From Candidatus Aminicenantes bacterium UBA6228 (GTDB taxonomy: Bacteria > Acidobacteriota > Aminicenantia > Aminicenantales > Saccharicenantaceae): DNA of 64,000 nt. The position numbers and the translations under genes were made by a program. The DNA is taken from NCBI GenBank assembly GCA_002441005.1, contig DJWO01000009.1:248001-312000 (forward strand), written 5' to 3'. The notes under the pieces were generated by a model. It did not search any database and was not told where the DNA came from. It was given only the letters and a program-made list of their open reading frames with translations. Below, piece after piece: positions 1 to 8,213 of the stretch. The stretch's first letter is position 1, and every line of letters starts with the position of its first letter.

Positions 1-2
1 AA

Positions 3-1103
3 AAATTTCTGCCTGACCTGGCCGGACGTGATGATCTCAACCGTCTGATTCAGTGGATGTGCAGCGAGCTGGCTGTCGGCCACCATCGGGGCGGCGGGGG
101 CGATACACCTTACGAACGTCAGACAATCCGGGTTGGGTTGCTTGGCGCCGACTATGAAATAGCTAACGGCCGCTACCGTTTCCAAAAAGTTTATGGTGGA
201 TTGAACTGGAATCCGGGATTGCGTTCGCCATTAACTGAACCCGGGGTAACGGTTAAAGCCGGTGAATATTTGCTGGCAGTTGAAGGCCAGGAGCTCAGGC
301 CGCCAGAAGATCTTTTCCGGTATTTTGAAAATAAAGCCAATAAAATTGTGGAAATAACAGTTGGCCCCCGGGCTGACGGCCAGGGAGCCAGAAAGGTTCA
401 AGTTGTTCCTGTCGCCGATGATTTCAGCCTGAGAAACCGCGACTGGGTGGAGGGCAATTTAAAAAAGGTGGAGGAAGCAACAGCCGGCCGGGTCGCCTAC
501 GTCTATGTACCTGACACTTCGGTTCCAGGTTATATGTACTTCCGCCGCTATTTCTTCCCCCAGGCTTATAAAGAAGCCATCATTGTAGATGAACGATTTA
601 ATGGCGGAGGCTCGGTCGCTGATTACTACCTGGATTGGCTGAGCAAGCCCTTTATCGCCAGGTGGGCCATGCGTTACGGGGCTGACCTGAAAACGCCGAG
701 TGCCTCAATTCAGGGACCAAAGGTCATGCTGATCAATGAAATGGCTGGTTCGGGTGGCGACCTGTTGCCCTGGATGTTCAGGAAATTCAGTCTGGGTCCG
801 CTGATCGGAAAAAGGACCTGGGGCGGACTGGTTGGAGTTCTTGGCTTTCCGGTGCTTATGGATGGCGGATTTATTACCGCTCCTAATCTGGCCTTCTGGA
901 CAGAGGAAGATGGCTTCGGCATAGAAAATGTTGGCGTTCCTCCCGATATAGAAGTTGAGATGACACCGGCTGACTATCAGGCTGGACGTGACCCGCAATT
1001 AGAGAAAGCCATAGAAGTTATAAAGGATATGCTCAAGAAGAATCCGCCGAAGAAATTGCAACGGCCGCCTTATCCAGTTCGTGTCCGGAAGGCCAATTCC
1101 TGA
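3..1103 (+). CDS. Tricorn-like S41 family protease, 3' part (5' end outside window)
   Basis: The reading frame is open to the left edge, so this is the C-terminal part of a longer protein; the first ATG (57) is internal. Visible order: a short helical stretch ending in SELAVGHHR, a PDZ-like segment with a beta-hairpin and VKAGEYLLAVEGQEL, then the S41 peptidase core with DERFNGGGSVADYYLDW and NEMAGSGGD, where the Ser of GSGG is the probable nucleophile. This arrangement (N-terminal propellers, PDZ, S41 core) is typical of tricorn protease homologues, which degrade peptides; cellular location cannot be judged without the N-terminus. Family assignment is firm for the S41 core and good for tricorn type. 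Confidence 0.85.
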   Translation, partial: KFLPDLAGRDDLNRLIQWMCSELAVGHHRGGGGDTPYERQTIRVGLLGADYEIANGRYRFQKVYGGLNWNPGLRSPLTEPGVTVKAGEYLLAVEGQELRPPEDLFRYFENKANKIVEITVGPRADGQGARKVQVVPVADDFSLRNRDWVEGNLKKVEEATAGRVAYVYVPDTSVPGYMYFRRYFFPQAYKEAIIVDERFNGGGSVADYYLDWLSKPFIARWAMRYGADLKTPSASIQGPKVMLINEMAGSGGDLLPWMFRKFSLGPLIGKRTWGGLVGVLGFPVLMDGGFITAPNLAFWTEEDGFGIENVGVPPDIEVEMTPADYQAGRDPQLEKAIEVIKDMLKKNPPKKLQRPPYPVRVRKANS

Positions 1104-1262
1104 AAGCCAGTTACTTGCCCATTTTAATTTAAAGAGCCTGACTGCTAAACCTCTTAAGTATTTTTATCTATAAAAATGAACCTTTTCTCCCCGCCCTTCG
1201 TCTAAATTATTGAAAGTTAAAAAGATGGAAAAACAAATAATTCATCAAAAAGGAGAAAAGAA

Positions 1263-1421
1263 ATGAAACTCAAAACAAAAATGGCAATTTTTCTTCTGGC
1301 CGCGGTAATTTCACTAACTGGCTTTGCCTTTATCGCCAATGGCCTCAACCTTAACAGCACCCTGCTCAGTGCCAGACCGGTAGTTGAAACCTCTTATACT
1401 ATGTTGCAAATTCTCGGTTAG
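1263..1421 (+). CDS. Small exported or membrane peptide, 52 aa, function unknown
   Basis: ATG preceded by an AAAAAGGAGAAAAG ribosome-binding site at ideal distance. The product starts MKLKTKMAIFLLAAVISL and has one hydrophobic segment (about residues 7-26) that could be a signal peptide or membrane anchor, followed by about 26 polar residues. No cysteine and no recognisable domain. It lies alone in the 508-base interval between the protease and murJ. The strong Shine-Dalgarno sequence and signal-like N-terminus favour a real gene; function is unknown. Confidence 0.5.
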   Translation: MKLKTKMAIFLLAAVISLTGFAFIANGLNLNSTLLSARPVVETSYTMLQILG

Positions 1422-1510
1422 GTGAATCAGGCTATGATTCAAAGAGGAAGAAAATCCCGGCTGCAGGCAGTCTTAAAGCCCGGTTACAAAAACAACAGCC
1501 AGGTTAAGGG

Positions 1511-1610
1511 AATGGGGGACAAAGCAGTCTTCCGGAGTGGCTGGCTAGCGGCTCAGCCCGCCAGCCAGTTGAAAAAAAGCTAATTCCGGACTACCGCCCT
1601 GTCCCCCATT
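1511..1610. repeat. Inverted-repeat element, GGGGACA family, flush with the murJ stop
   Basis: Perfect 11-base outer arms (AATGGGGGACA at 1511-1521 and its complement at 1600-1610) enclose a second hairpin (TGGCTGGC at 1538-1545 with GCCAGCCA at 1560-1567). The right arm ends 1 base before the murJ stop codon (1612-1614 on the other strand). The outer arm shares GGGGACA with the repeats at 18211 and 31935. There is no T-run after the inner hairpin on either strand, so it is not a classical terminator. Confidence 0.55.
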
Positions 1611-1611
1611 T

Positions 1612-3168
1612 CTACTTTTTTAGAAAACGGCGGATGAAAGTATCTACTTCTTTTATTTTGAGCAACTGGCAGCCGGCGTAAAAAAAACCGAGAGAAAGAC
1701 TGCCCAGAATAATAGTGGCTATCAGAACTGGGAAAAACGAGTAGCCGAAATGGCTGGCACTTATTTTGAAACCGGCATAACCGATAGCTCCGGCCACTCC
1801 TGAGACCAGAGCCAGCTTCAGAATATAGTTGTAAATCGGGCGGAGTTCAATGTTACCAATTTTCCCTGGCAGCCAGCGAATCAAAACGGCGATATTGACG
1901 ATGCTGGCCAGGCTGGCCGAAAGAGGAAAAGCCAGAAAGCCAACCGGTTTCATCAAGGCCAGGTTTAAGGCCAGATTAACTCCAATGGAGATAAAGCTGG
2001 CATACATCGGCGCCTTTGAATCCTGATGAGCATAGAAAACCGAAGCCACATTGCGTAGAGCTGAAATAAAGGGAATGCCCAGAGTGTAAAGAATGAGAGC
2101 CTGGCTAACGGCCAGAGTATCAGCCGGGCCAAACCTACCGTGCTGATAAATCAGGCTGGTCAGAGGATAAGAAAAAAAGGCAATTAAAATAGAAGAAGGA
2201 ACAGTCAAAAAAAAGACCATTTTCAACGAATCTTTAAAAGCCAGCTGGACTTCTTCTCTTTTGTTTTCCAACACCAGCCGGGAAAAACGTGGCAGAGCTA
2301 CAGCTCCGACGGCTATGCCAAAAAGACCAAGCGGCAGATGCATGATGCGGTAAGCATAATTGAGCCAGGTCATGGAGCGCTCGGCCTGATAAGAGACCAG
2401 AATAGTATTGACAAAAACATTAAAGCGCGAACCGGCCAGCCCGATAGCCACCGGTACAAACAGAGCCATGACTTTTCTAAATTGCGGGTCATGCCAGTTA
2501 AGATAAAAACGGTAGCGAAAACCCAGACGGAAAACACCCGGCACCTGAATCAGGAATTGCATCAGTCCACCAATAGTTACACCAATAGCCGCTCCGAAGA
2601 TAGGATCTCCGCCCCTGGCCGTATACCAGCCAAACATGGCCAGAGGCACCGCGATGGAAAAAACGTTAAAGAAGGCCGGAGCCACCGAGGGAACAAAAAA
2701 TGAGCCTTCCGTATTGTGATAGCTCATGGCCCAGGCGGCTAAGGAAACAAAAAGCAAAAAAGGAAAAGTGATAAAAGTCAAATTGGCCGTTAGAGACAAT
2801 TTTCCTGGAATCTGATTGAAACCCATGGCCACTAAGGAAGCCAGCGGCCGGCAAAAAATCAGGCCGAGAATAGTCACTGCTCCTACGACCAGTAAGAGAG
2901 TGGTAAATATATTAGAAGCCAGAAGATTTTCTTCAGATTTGCTTTTGGCCTTCTCTTCAGTCAGCACCGGCACAAAAGCCGCCGAAAGCGAGGTTTCGGC
3001 AAACAGGTCCCGCAGGAGATTGGGAATCCGGAAAGCAGCATTAAAAGCATCGGTAGAACGGCTCGAACCGAAAAGCAGGGCAAAGACCATTTCCCGGACA
3101 AGGCCCAGCACCCGGCTGATAGCTGTCCCGATGGTAAAAGACCTGACGCCGCGGGCTATATCTTCCAT
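1612..3168 (-). CDS. murJ: Lipid II flippase MurJ
   Basis: 518 aa, usual length for MurJ/MviN of the MOP exporter superfamily, which flips lipid II across the inner membrane for peptidoglycan synthesis. Many hydrophobic segments along the whole length; the N-terminus has the typical ISRVLGLVREMVFALLFG and DAFNAAFRIPNLLRDLFAE motifs, the latter forming part of the central cavity. The start is the ATG at 3168, 10 or so bases after an AGGGAGAAGG purine run. It is transcribed alone; its stop codon abuts an inverted-repeat element. Confident identification. Confidence 0.96.
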   Translation of the reverse strand: MEDIARGVRSFTIGTAISRVLGLVREMVFALLFGSSRSTDAFNAAFRIPNLLRDLFAETSLSAAFVPVLTEEKAKSKSEENLLASNIFTTLLLVVGAVTILGLIFCRPLASLVAMGFNQIPGKLSLTANLTFITFPFLLFVSLAAWAMSYHNTEGSFFVPSVAPAFFNVFSIAVPLAMFGWYTARGGDPIFGAAIGVTIGGLMQFLIQVPGVFRLGFRYRFYLNWHDPQFRKVMALFVPVAIGLAGSRFNVFVNTILVSYQAERSMTWLNYAYRIMHLPLGLFGIAVGAVALPRFSRLVLENKREEVQLAFKDSLKMVFFLTVPSSILIAFFSYPLTSLIYQHGRFGPADTLAVSQALILYTLGIPFISALRNVASVFYAHQDSKAPMYASFISIGVNLALNLALMKPVGFLAFPLSASLASIVNIAVLIRWLPGKIGNIELRPIYNYILKLALVSGVAGAIGYAGFKISASHFGYSFFPVLIATIILGSLSLGFFYAGCQLLKIKEVDTFIRRFLKK

Positions 3169-3335
3169 CTGCCGGCTTGACCTTCTCCCTTTATTACAGG
3201 TTAGAGTTCAAACATGTCCAGTTGTAAGAATAATATAAAATAGAGGATTTGGTGGCAACATTAAATATTCAGCCAGATTATCGGACCAGATCATCGTTAA
3301 ATAGCAATCTCAATCCATTTTTCGCCTGTTCTCTC

Positions 3336-3364
3336 TTGACAGAGGACCGGATTACTGGTAGAAA
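3336..3364 (+). promoter_or_regulatory. Sigma-70 type promoter for mgtE
   Basis: TTGACA at 3336-3341, 17-base spacer, TAGAAA at 3359-3364. The perfect -35 and optimal spacing offset the weak -10. Initiation near 3371 would give a leader of about 170 nt before mgtE. The promoter overlaps a 10-base inverted repeat (CCTGTTCTCT at 3325-3334 and AGAGAACAGG at 3381-3390) that could be an operator or DNA-level palindrome. Confidence 0.45.
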
Positions 3365-3370
3365 AAGTTG

Positions 3371-3541
3371 AAAGCATGAAAGAGAACAGGGCCATGAGTT
3401 ATTGCGACGGCGATGACCCCTATCCATCTGAGTTAGATGGAAGAAGAGTACTTAATCTGACTGTTTGGCTGGCTGCCCAGGTGAGCCAGGCGAAAGCCTG
3501 AGTCCGGCGTTCACCTCCAGCCAGTTAGCGGCGGAGGTGAA
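3371..3541 (+). promoter_or_regulatory. Structured mgtE leader, candidate translational riboswitch
   Basis: Contains a CCATC/GATGG hairpin (3424-3440), then a tiered stem: CTGGCTG (about 3469-3475) with CAGCCAG (3518-3524), AGGTGAGC (3479-3486) with GTTCACCT (3509-3516), and a CAGGC-GAAA-GCCTG tetraloop hairpin inside (3487-3500). The segment TTCACCTCC (3510-3518) is also perfectly complementary over 9 bases to GGAGGTGAA (3533-3541), which is the ribosome-binding site and first start base. The two pairings exclude each other, the layout expected of a translation-controlling switch. I could not match it to the M-box consensus. Ligand, if any, is unknown; Mg2+ is the obvious candidate from the gene controlled. 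Confidence 0.55.
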
Positions 3542-4923
3542 TGATGGTCAATCCATTACTGGCACCCGAATTAAGAGAGCTGTTAGCAGAAAAAAGCTAC
3601 GGTGAGCTGTGTGAATTTTGCGATTCAATTCATCCGGCTCAGGTAGCAGAATTTCTCTCGGCTCTTAATCCAAAGGAAATCTGGGAAGTTTTAAGCCATC
3701 TTTCTCCTCATTTACGGGGTGAAGTCTTCAGCCATATTGATGAAGATGTCCAGCTGGAGATGATCCAGACTCTGGGGCGGGATGTTATGGGAAAACTGCT
3801 TTCAGACATGCCGCCAGATGACCGCGTTGACCTGGTTAAACAGCTGTCAGATGAACAGCGGCAGGCCATCATTCCGGCCATGGCTCAGGCCGAACGTGAA
3901 GACCTCCGCCGGCTGATTGCCTATCCAGAAGGGACCGCCGGTTCAGTTATGACCTCTGAGTATGCCACTCTGACGCCTGACCTGACAGTGGATGAAGCCC
4001 TGCTGAAGCTAAGAAGAGAAGCACCCGACAAAGAGACCATTTATTACTGTTATGTTGTTGACGAGAATCACCGGTTAAAGGGATTTATTTCTTTAAAGGA
4101 TTTGATCGTTGCTCCTCATGGGGCCAGAGTCAAAGATGTCATGTATGAAGATGTCATCTCTGCCCGGGCCAGTGACGATCAGGAAGAAGTTGCCAGAAAA
4201 ATTCAGAAGTATGATTTATTAGCCATTCCAGTTCTTGACGACGACCAGCGGCTGGTTGGGATTATCACCCACGATGATGCCATGGATATTCTGCAACAAG
4301 AACAACAGGAAGATGTGGAAAAATTGATGGCCATTGGCGGCACTCACGAAGTTGGAGTTTATACCAAACTGTCCGCCTGGGAGCATTTCAAGAGCCGGAC
4401 TCCCTGGATACTGGTTCTGGCTGTGATGGGTTTTGTCTCTGGCTTCATCATTCAGAGCTACGAAGGCATTTTACTCCAGGTGGCCATTCTGGCTTCTTTC
4501 ATGCCGATGCTAACCGGAACCGGCGGTAATGCTGGCAGTCAATCGGCCACTCTGGTCATCAGAGCCCTGGCAGTCAAAGAAATAACCGTTAAAGATTCCC
4601 TTAAAGTTTTGTTTAAAGAATTCGGCGTAGCCTTTCTGATGTCCTTAGTTCTGGCTTCTATCGCCTATTTAAGAGTCATAGTTTTTTATGGTGATGGGGC
4701 TGCCCTGAATCATATCACTCCTCAGGCTGTTGGTCTGGCTGTAGCCCTGGCCCTGGCTCTCCAGGTTATAGTTTCCACCTTAATAGGGGCTTTGCTTCCA
4801 CTGGCAGCTGTCTCGGTCAAAATTGACCCGGCAGTTGTGGCCAGCCCCCTGCTGGCGACCATGGTTGATATTTTCGGCCTGCTTATTTATTTCAATGTGG
4901 CCAAGTTGATTCTGGGTTTATAG
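3541..4923 (+). CDS. mgtE: Magnesium transporter MgtE
   Basis: 460 aa, full family length. Domains in order: N-terminal superhelical MgtE_N domain (about 1-130), a pair of CBS domains (about 135-255; starts GSVMTSEYATL), a linker helix, and a five-helix membrane domain from about residue 285 carrying the conserved PMLTGTGGNAGSQSATLVIRAL signature. MgtE is a Mg2+-gated Mg2+ channel of the inner membrane; the cytosolic domains sense Mg2+. Two ATGs are adjacent (3541, 3544); GGAGG at 3533-3537 is better spaced for the second. A structured leader precedes it, so control may act on both RNA and protein. Confidence 0.96.
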   Translation: MMVNPLLAPELRELLAEKSYGELCEFCDSIHPAQVAEFLSALNPKEIWEVLSHLSPHLRGEVFSHIDEDVQLEMIQTLGRDVMGKLLSDMPPDDRVDLVKQLSDEQRQAIIPAMAQAEREDLRRLIAYPEGTAGSVMTSEYATLTPDLTVDEALLKLRREAPDKETIYYCYVVDENHRLKGFISLKDLIVAPHGARVKDVMYEDVISARASDDQEEVARKIQKYDLLAIPVLDDDQRLVGIITHDDAMDILQQEQQEDVEKLMAIGGTHEVGVYTKLSAWEHFKSRTPWILVLAVMGFVSGFIIQSYEGILLQVAILASFMPMLTGTGGNAGSQSATLVIRALAVKEITVKDSLKVLFKEFGVAFLMSLVLASIAYLRVIVFYGDGAALNHITPQAVGLAVALALALQVIVSTLIGALLPLAAVSVKIDPAVVASPLLATMVDIFGLLIYFNVAKLILGL

Positions 4924-4928
4924 GAATT

Positions 4929-5855
4929 TTAACTGAGCAATCCTTCAACTATTAAATCCACTGCCTCTTCTTCACTCAAACCGCGCGACATCAGAGTCTG
5001 TAGCTGCTTCGAATCAACGCTGCCGATAGCCGCTTCATGGGTTACGTGGGCTTTCGGATTTCTAACTTCCACTACCGGCACCGCCCTGGCTTGTCCGTTA
5101 TCCTGAATAATCTCCTTGCAATCAACATGACCGCGGGCATAAGGTGCTTCCGCGATGATTTCATTGTTTATCTCGGCCCGGGCCTGATTTTTTACCGCAA
5201 CGTGAGTAGTTAAAACCGCCCGGCTGCCTTCACCAATGAGATGAGCAGCCTCTCTGATTTGAATCCGGTCGTCCTGGCGCCCGAAGATCCTGGCTTTCAT
5301 TTCGGCCGAACTTCTGGCCTGGCAGGTGGTACGATAATCCAGATCAATCAACCCAACCCGCCCTTTGAGCAGCTCAAATTCTGTTGAAAAATGGGCCCCC
5401 TCTTCGAGTTCGATCCAGGCTACCGGCACAACTTTGACCATCCCTTCATCACTGTGCCAGTGGCGCTCAAAATAAGAATATTTAGCCTGACGGCCAACTT
5501 TGATCTGAGCTTCCATCCGGTGCTCGACGTCCACGGCATTGGGAAAAGTGCAATGAGCCATAAAGCTGACTTCTGCTTCATCTTCAATTTCGATATCCAT
5601 GATGATGTGCTGCACTCCCCGCTCGGGCAGGAGGCCAAAGCACAGGTGCACCGGGCTGCCGATTTTTACTCCCTTTTTGACTCTGAGCTTGGCCCGGACA
5701 CCGTCCGGTAATTCTTCTGGCTCCATAATTAGCCCCTCAACCTGATGAGAGCTAAGAACCTGATTGGCATTGATAATGAGGTGCGGTGTATCTTTATTGA
5801 AAGTGCGATGCAGGTTAACCGATTCGAGAATTTCTCCGACCAGATCTCCTGTCAT
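4929..5855 (-). CDS. SufB/SufD-family Fe-S cluster scaffold protein
   Basis: 308 aa with the parallel beta-helix core of SufB/SufD (EAPYARGHVDCKEIIQ, VEVRNPKAHVTHEAAIGSV). The ending AIGSVDSKQLQTLMSRGLSEEEAVDLIVEGLLS is the family C-terminus with the helices that bind SufC. It is shorter than SufB (about 480 aa) and lacks its long N-terminal part. It overlaps sufC by 4 bases (ATGA), so the two are translationally coupled. No sufS, sufU or sufE is nearby. Such stand-alone two-gene pairs are known as minimal (SmsCB-like) assembly systems. Whether it acts as SufB or SufD homologue is not decided here. Confidence 0.88.
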   Translation of the reverse strand: MTGDLVGEILESVNLHRTFNKDTPHLIINANQVLSSHQVEGLIMEPEELPDGVRAKLRVKKGVKIGSPVHLCFGLLPERGVQHIIMDIEIEDEAEVSFMAHCTFPNAVDVEHRMEAQIKVGRQAKYSYFERHWHSDEGMVKVVPVAWIELEEGAHFSTEFELLKGRVGLIDLDYRTTCQARSSAEMKARIFGRQDDRIQIREAAHLIGEGSRAVLTTHVAVKNQARAEINNEIIAEAPYARGHVDCKEIIQDNGQARAVPVVEVRNPKAHVTHEAAIGSVDSKQLQTLMSRGLSEEEAVDLIVEGLLS

Positions 5856-6604
5856 GTTTTTCCTCCGGCCGCGGCCCCTGAGTTAATCTCAGGCACATTT
5901 TGATGAGGGCAGGGCAGACATTTCCCGCTGAAATATTCCATAATATTTGAGGTCACTCCCTTATCAACTAAGGTTCCATGGCAAATCAGAAAGGCGTGGT
6001 CAGCCTTCTCCAGAACTTTTGGACTATGGGTAATAAGCAAAACCGTAGTGCCATCCTTTTTAAGGCGATTTATAGCTTCAAATATCCGGTCAATAGCTTC
6101 GATGTCAACTCCCGAATCCGGCTCATCCAGCATGACCAGGCGAGGCTTCATGGCTAAAATAGAAGCCAGTTCAATTCTTTTCCGTTCGCCACCACTCAGT
6201 GTCTTATCAACATCACGTGACCGGTAGCGGGCCGGCTCCAGGCCGACCATGTCCAGAACCCGGTCAACTTCCTTTTTGTCCTTATTTTTGGCGGCAGCCA
6301 GGATAAACTGGCTGACCTTCAGACCTTCAAACCGGGCCGGTTCCTGCCAGGCTAAAGTAATGCCCAGCCTGGCCCGCTGGTCAACATTCAGGTTCTTAAT
6401 TGACTGCCCTTCAAACAGAATATCGCCGGTATGCTGACGGTAATCAGGCAAACCCATAATCAGGCTGGCCAGCGTTGATTTCCCGGCTCCATTCGGGCCA
6501 ACCACGGCCTGAACATAACCTGCCCAGAATTCCATTGACAGGCCGTTGAGAATCAAGATAGAGTTCACCTGAAGAGAAACGTCCCTGACTTCGAGAATAG
6601 CCAT
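5852..6604 (-). CDS. sufC: SufC-type Fe-S assembly ATPase
   Basis: ABC ATPase of 250 aa with Walker A GPNGAGKST, signature LSGGERKRIELASIL and Walker B LVMLDEPDSGVD; the signature variant and DSGVD are SufC-like. It should form the cytosolic SufBC-type complex with the coupled downstream partner. I chose the ATG at 6604 (MAILEVRDVSL), which has GGAGG six bases upstream. An upstream in-frame ATG at 6625 lies at or before the predicted transcription start. The C-terminus carries an extra CLPCPH motif, unusual for SufC and possibly metal-binding. Confidence 0.9.
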   Translation of the reverse strand: MAILEVRDVSLQVNSILILNGLSMEFWAGYVQAVVGPNGAGKSTLASLIMGLPDYRQHTGDILFEGQSIKNLNVDQRARLGITLAWQEPARFEGLKVSQFILAAAKNKDKKEVDRVLDMVGLEPARYRSRDVDKTLSGGERKRIELASILAMKPRLVMLDEPDSGVDIEAIDRIFEAINRLKKDGTTVLLITHSPKVLEKADHAFLICHGTLVDKGVTSNIMEYFSGKCLPCPHQNVPEINSGAAAGGKT

Positions 6605-6633
6605 CTTGTCCTCCGCCATATTCACTATTTTAA

Positions 6634-6662
6634 ATAATACACTCTAAGGCCATTCCTGACAA
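6634..6662 (-). promoter_or_regulatory. Sigma-70 type promoter for sufC-sufB/D
   Basis: On the minus strand, TTGTCA (6657-6662), 17-base spacer, TATTAT (6634-6639): one mismatch to consensus in each box. Transcription would begin near 6627, giving a leader of about 23 nt with the GGAGG site and the ATG at 6604. This supports the shorter SufC start. Confidence 0.6.
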
Positions 6663-6762
6663 ACCATCTAAATCATCGGCTGACTAAGAATCTGGAGAGC
6701 AGCTTGAATTAATGGCTAAAAACAGGCCAGGTAGCTAAACATTATGGACATGAAAACCGTAG

Positions 6763-8067
6763 TCAGGGGCACTGAATAATACTCTGAGCCCAGAGGCAGC
6801 CCCCACAGACGGGAAAAGTATTACCCGAACAGTCTTCTTCATTTTTCTCTAAATAGGAGCAACCGCCGCAAATATGGCAGGGTGAATAATCGAACAGGTA
6901 AACTTTTTCCCGGAAATCGTGATATTCCTGAGAAGACCAGATGTCAGCCAGTGACCTGGAGTTTAAATCACCCAACAAATAACCCCTGATCCGGCGCTCC
7001 AGCCCGTAAAGATAAGTCGTATGATTATGAAGAAGGGCTAAACAGGGTGCGACCTGACCGTCCCAGCGGATAAAAGACATTCCCTCATTGATAAAGCGGC
7101 AGGAACGGCTCGGAGCGCTTAGCGGCCGGTCAATCAAGAATAAATTTTCATACCCCCTGAGCAGATGGAAAATTGGCTCCTGGGTCAGATAATTTATATC
7201 CAGGCGGGGCAGGCTGATCTGAGGTTTTCCCGGTGAGCCGGTAAAGGTTTCACAGGTCAGGGCCAGCGGGCAGATCATCTGCCTCTCCATTTCTTCGGTG
7301 TAGGGTAAAACATTGGTAATAAGCAGGCGATCGGCTCCGCTTGCTTCAATTAGCTTCTCTATGTTTTTTAACTCATTGATATTTTCCCGCCTGACCACAA
7401 AGGAAATCCCCAGGCCGAAAGGTTTATTCATAGCAGCGGCCAGGTTGCGGATTCTCTGGACATTACGGAGAACGAGATTAAAGTTGGCTCCGCGGCGAAT
7501 ATCGTTAAAGCTGGTCTCGCTACTGCCATCGAAGGAAACCCACAGGCGGTCAAGCCCAGCCTCAAGAAGCCCCTGAGCCAGTTTCTCGTCAAGCAAAGTG
7601 CCATTGGTGGTAATTTCGATGGTGGCTGATGAAGCTGCCTTCAGTCTTTTGACTATCCAGGCAATATCAGGGTGGACAAGCGGTTCACCAAAACCGGCTA
7701 ACATAATGGATTGAAGAAAAGGAAAAGACTTAAGCCCGGTGGCCAGTTTTTCGACCAGCTCCCGGCTGATAGAGCCTAAGGGTTCTGACCAGGTATGACG
7801 GATACAGGTCTGGCAAGCGAGGTTACAGGCTGAAGTTGGTTCGAGATAGAGACGGCGCAGGGCCTGGAGATTGGGTTCAATTCGAATCTGGCCATTTTCC
7901 TTGACGACCCGCAGCCTGGTTCCCGGACCAGCCCCCAGCTGAGCCAGAATCTCAGGCGGGAGAAGAAAGCAGCCTGATTTATCTATCTCAACTTCGGCTT
8001 TAATTAAGGTTTCTTTAGCCTGGGCCGAAGTCCTGTCTTCAGGTTTTAAGTCTTTAGGATTTCTCAT
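6763..8067 (-). CDS. Radical SAM/SPASM protein with AbrB-like N-terminal domain
   Basis: About 434 aa from the ATG at 8067; an upstream GTG at 8106 would add 13 residues and neither has a clear Shine-Dalgarno. A small beta-rich segment (EIDKSGCFLLPPEILAQLGAGPG) resembles the AbrB/SpoVT swapped-hairpin fold. It is followed by the radical SAM core with CNLACQTC (CX3CX2C, binding the SAM 4Fe-4S cluster) and a C-terminal SPASM-type Cys set (CRFI, CLAL, CHICGGC, CSGN, CGGC). Such proteins mature peptides or enzymes. The AbrB-plus-radical SAM layout recalls the tungsten-oxidoreductase maturase group, but no such oxidoreductase is in this window, so the substrate is unknown. Start and substrate uncertain; fold confident. 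Confidence 0.82.
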   Translation of the reverse strand: MRNPKDLKPEDRTSAQAKETLIKAEVEIDKSGCFLLPPEILAQLGAGPGTRLRVVKENGQIRIEPNLQALRRLYLEPTSACNLACQTCIRHTWSEPLGSISRELVEKLATGLKSFPFLQSIMLAGFGEPLVHPDIAWIVKRLKAASSATIEITTNGTLLDEKLAQGLLEAGLDRLWVSFDGSSETSFNDIRRGANFNLVLRNVQRIRNLAAAMNKPFGLGISFVVRRENINELKNIEKLIEASGADRLLITNVLPYTEEMERQMICPLALTCETFTGSPGKPQISLPRLDINYLTQEPIFHLLRGYENLFLIDRPLSAPSRSCRFINEGMSFIRWDGQVAPCLALLHNHTTYLYGLERRIRGYLLGDLNSRSLADIWSSQEYHDFREKVYLFDYSPCHICGGCSYLEKNEEDCSGNTFPVCGGCLWAQSIIQCP

Positions 8068-8213
8068 CTTCAATTTGTAACCGGGTGGGTTAGCTCCCCA
8101 AACCACAGGCCCGGGGCTTCAGGTCAGCCAGTAGAAGCCGAGCCTTATATTCGACTAACCCTATATATTTTACCGGAAAAAAGGCGGGTAGCAATTATTT
8201 AAAACTATAGTTA

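Noticed and set aside
1538..1567. GC-rich hairpin as an intrinsic terminator
   Set aside because: No T-run follows on either strand; it is better explained as the core of an inverted-repeat element.
3371..3540. mgtE leader as a standard M-box (ykoK) riboswitch
   Set aside because: I could not align the conserved M-box core segments; only short coincidental matches such as AGGTGAG and GCTGCCC. A covariance-model search is needed to be certain.
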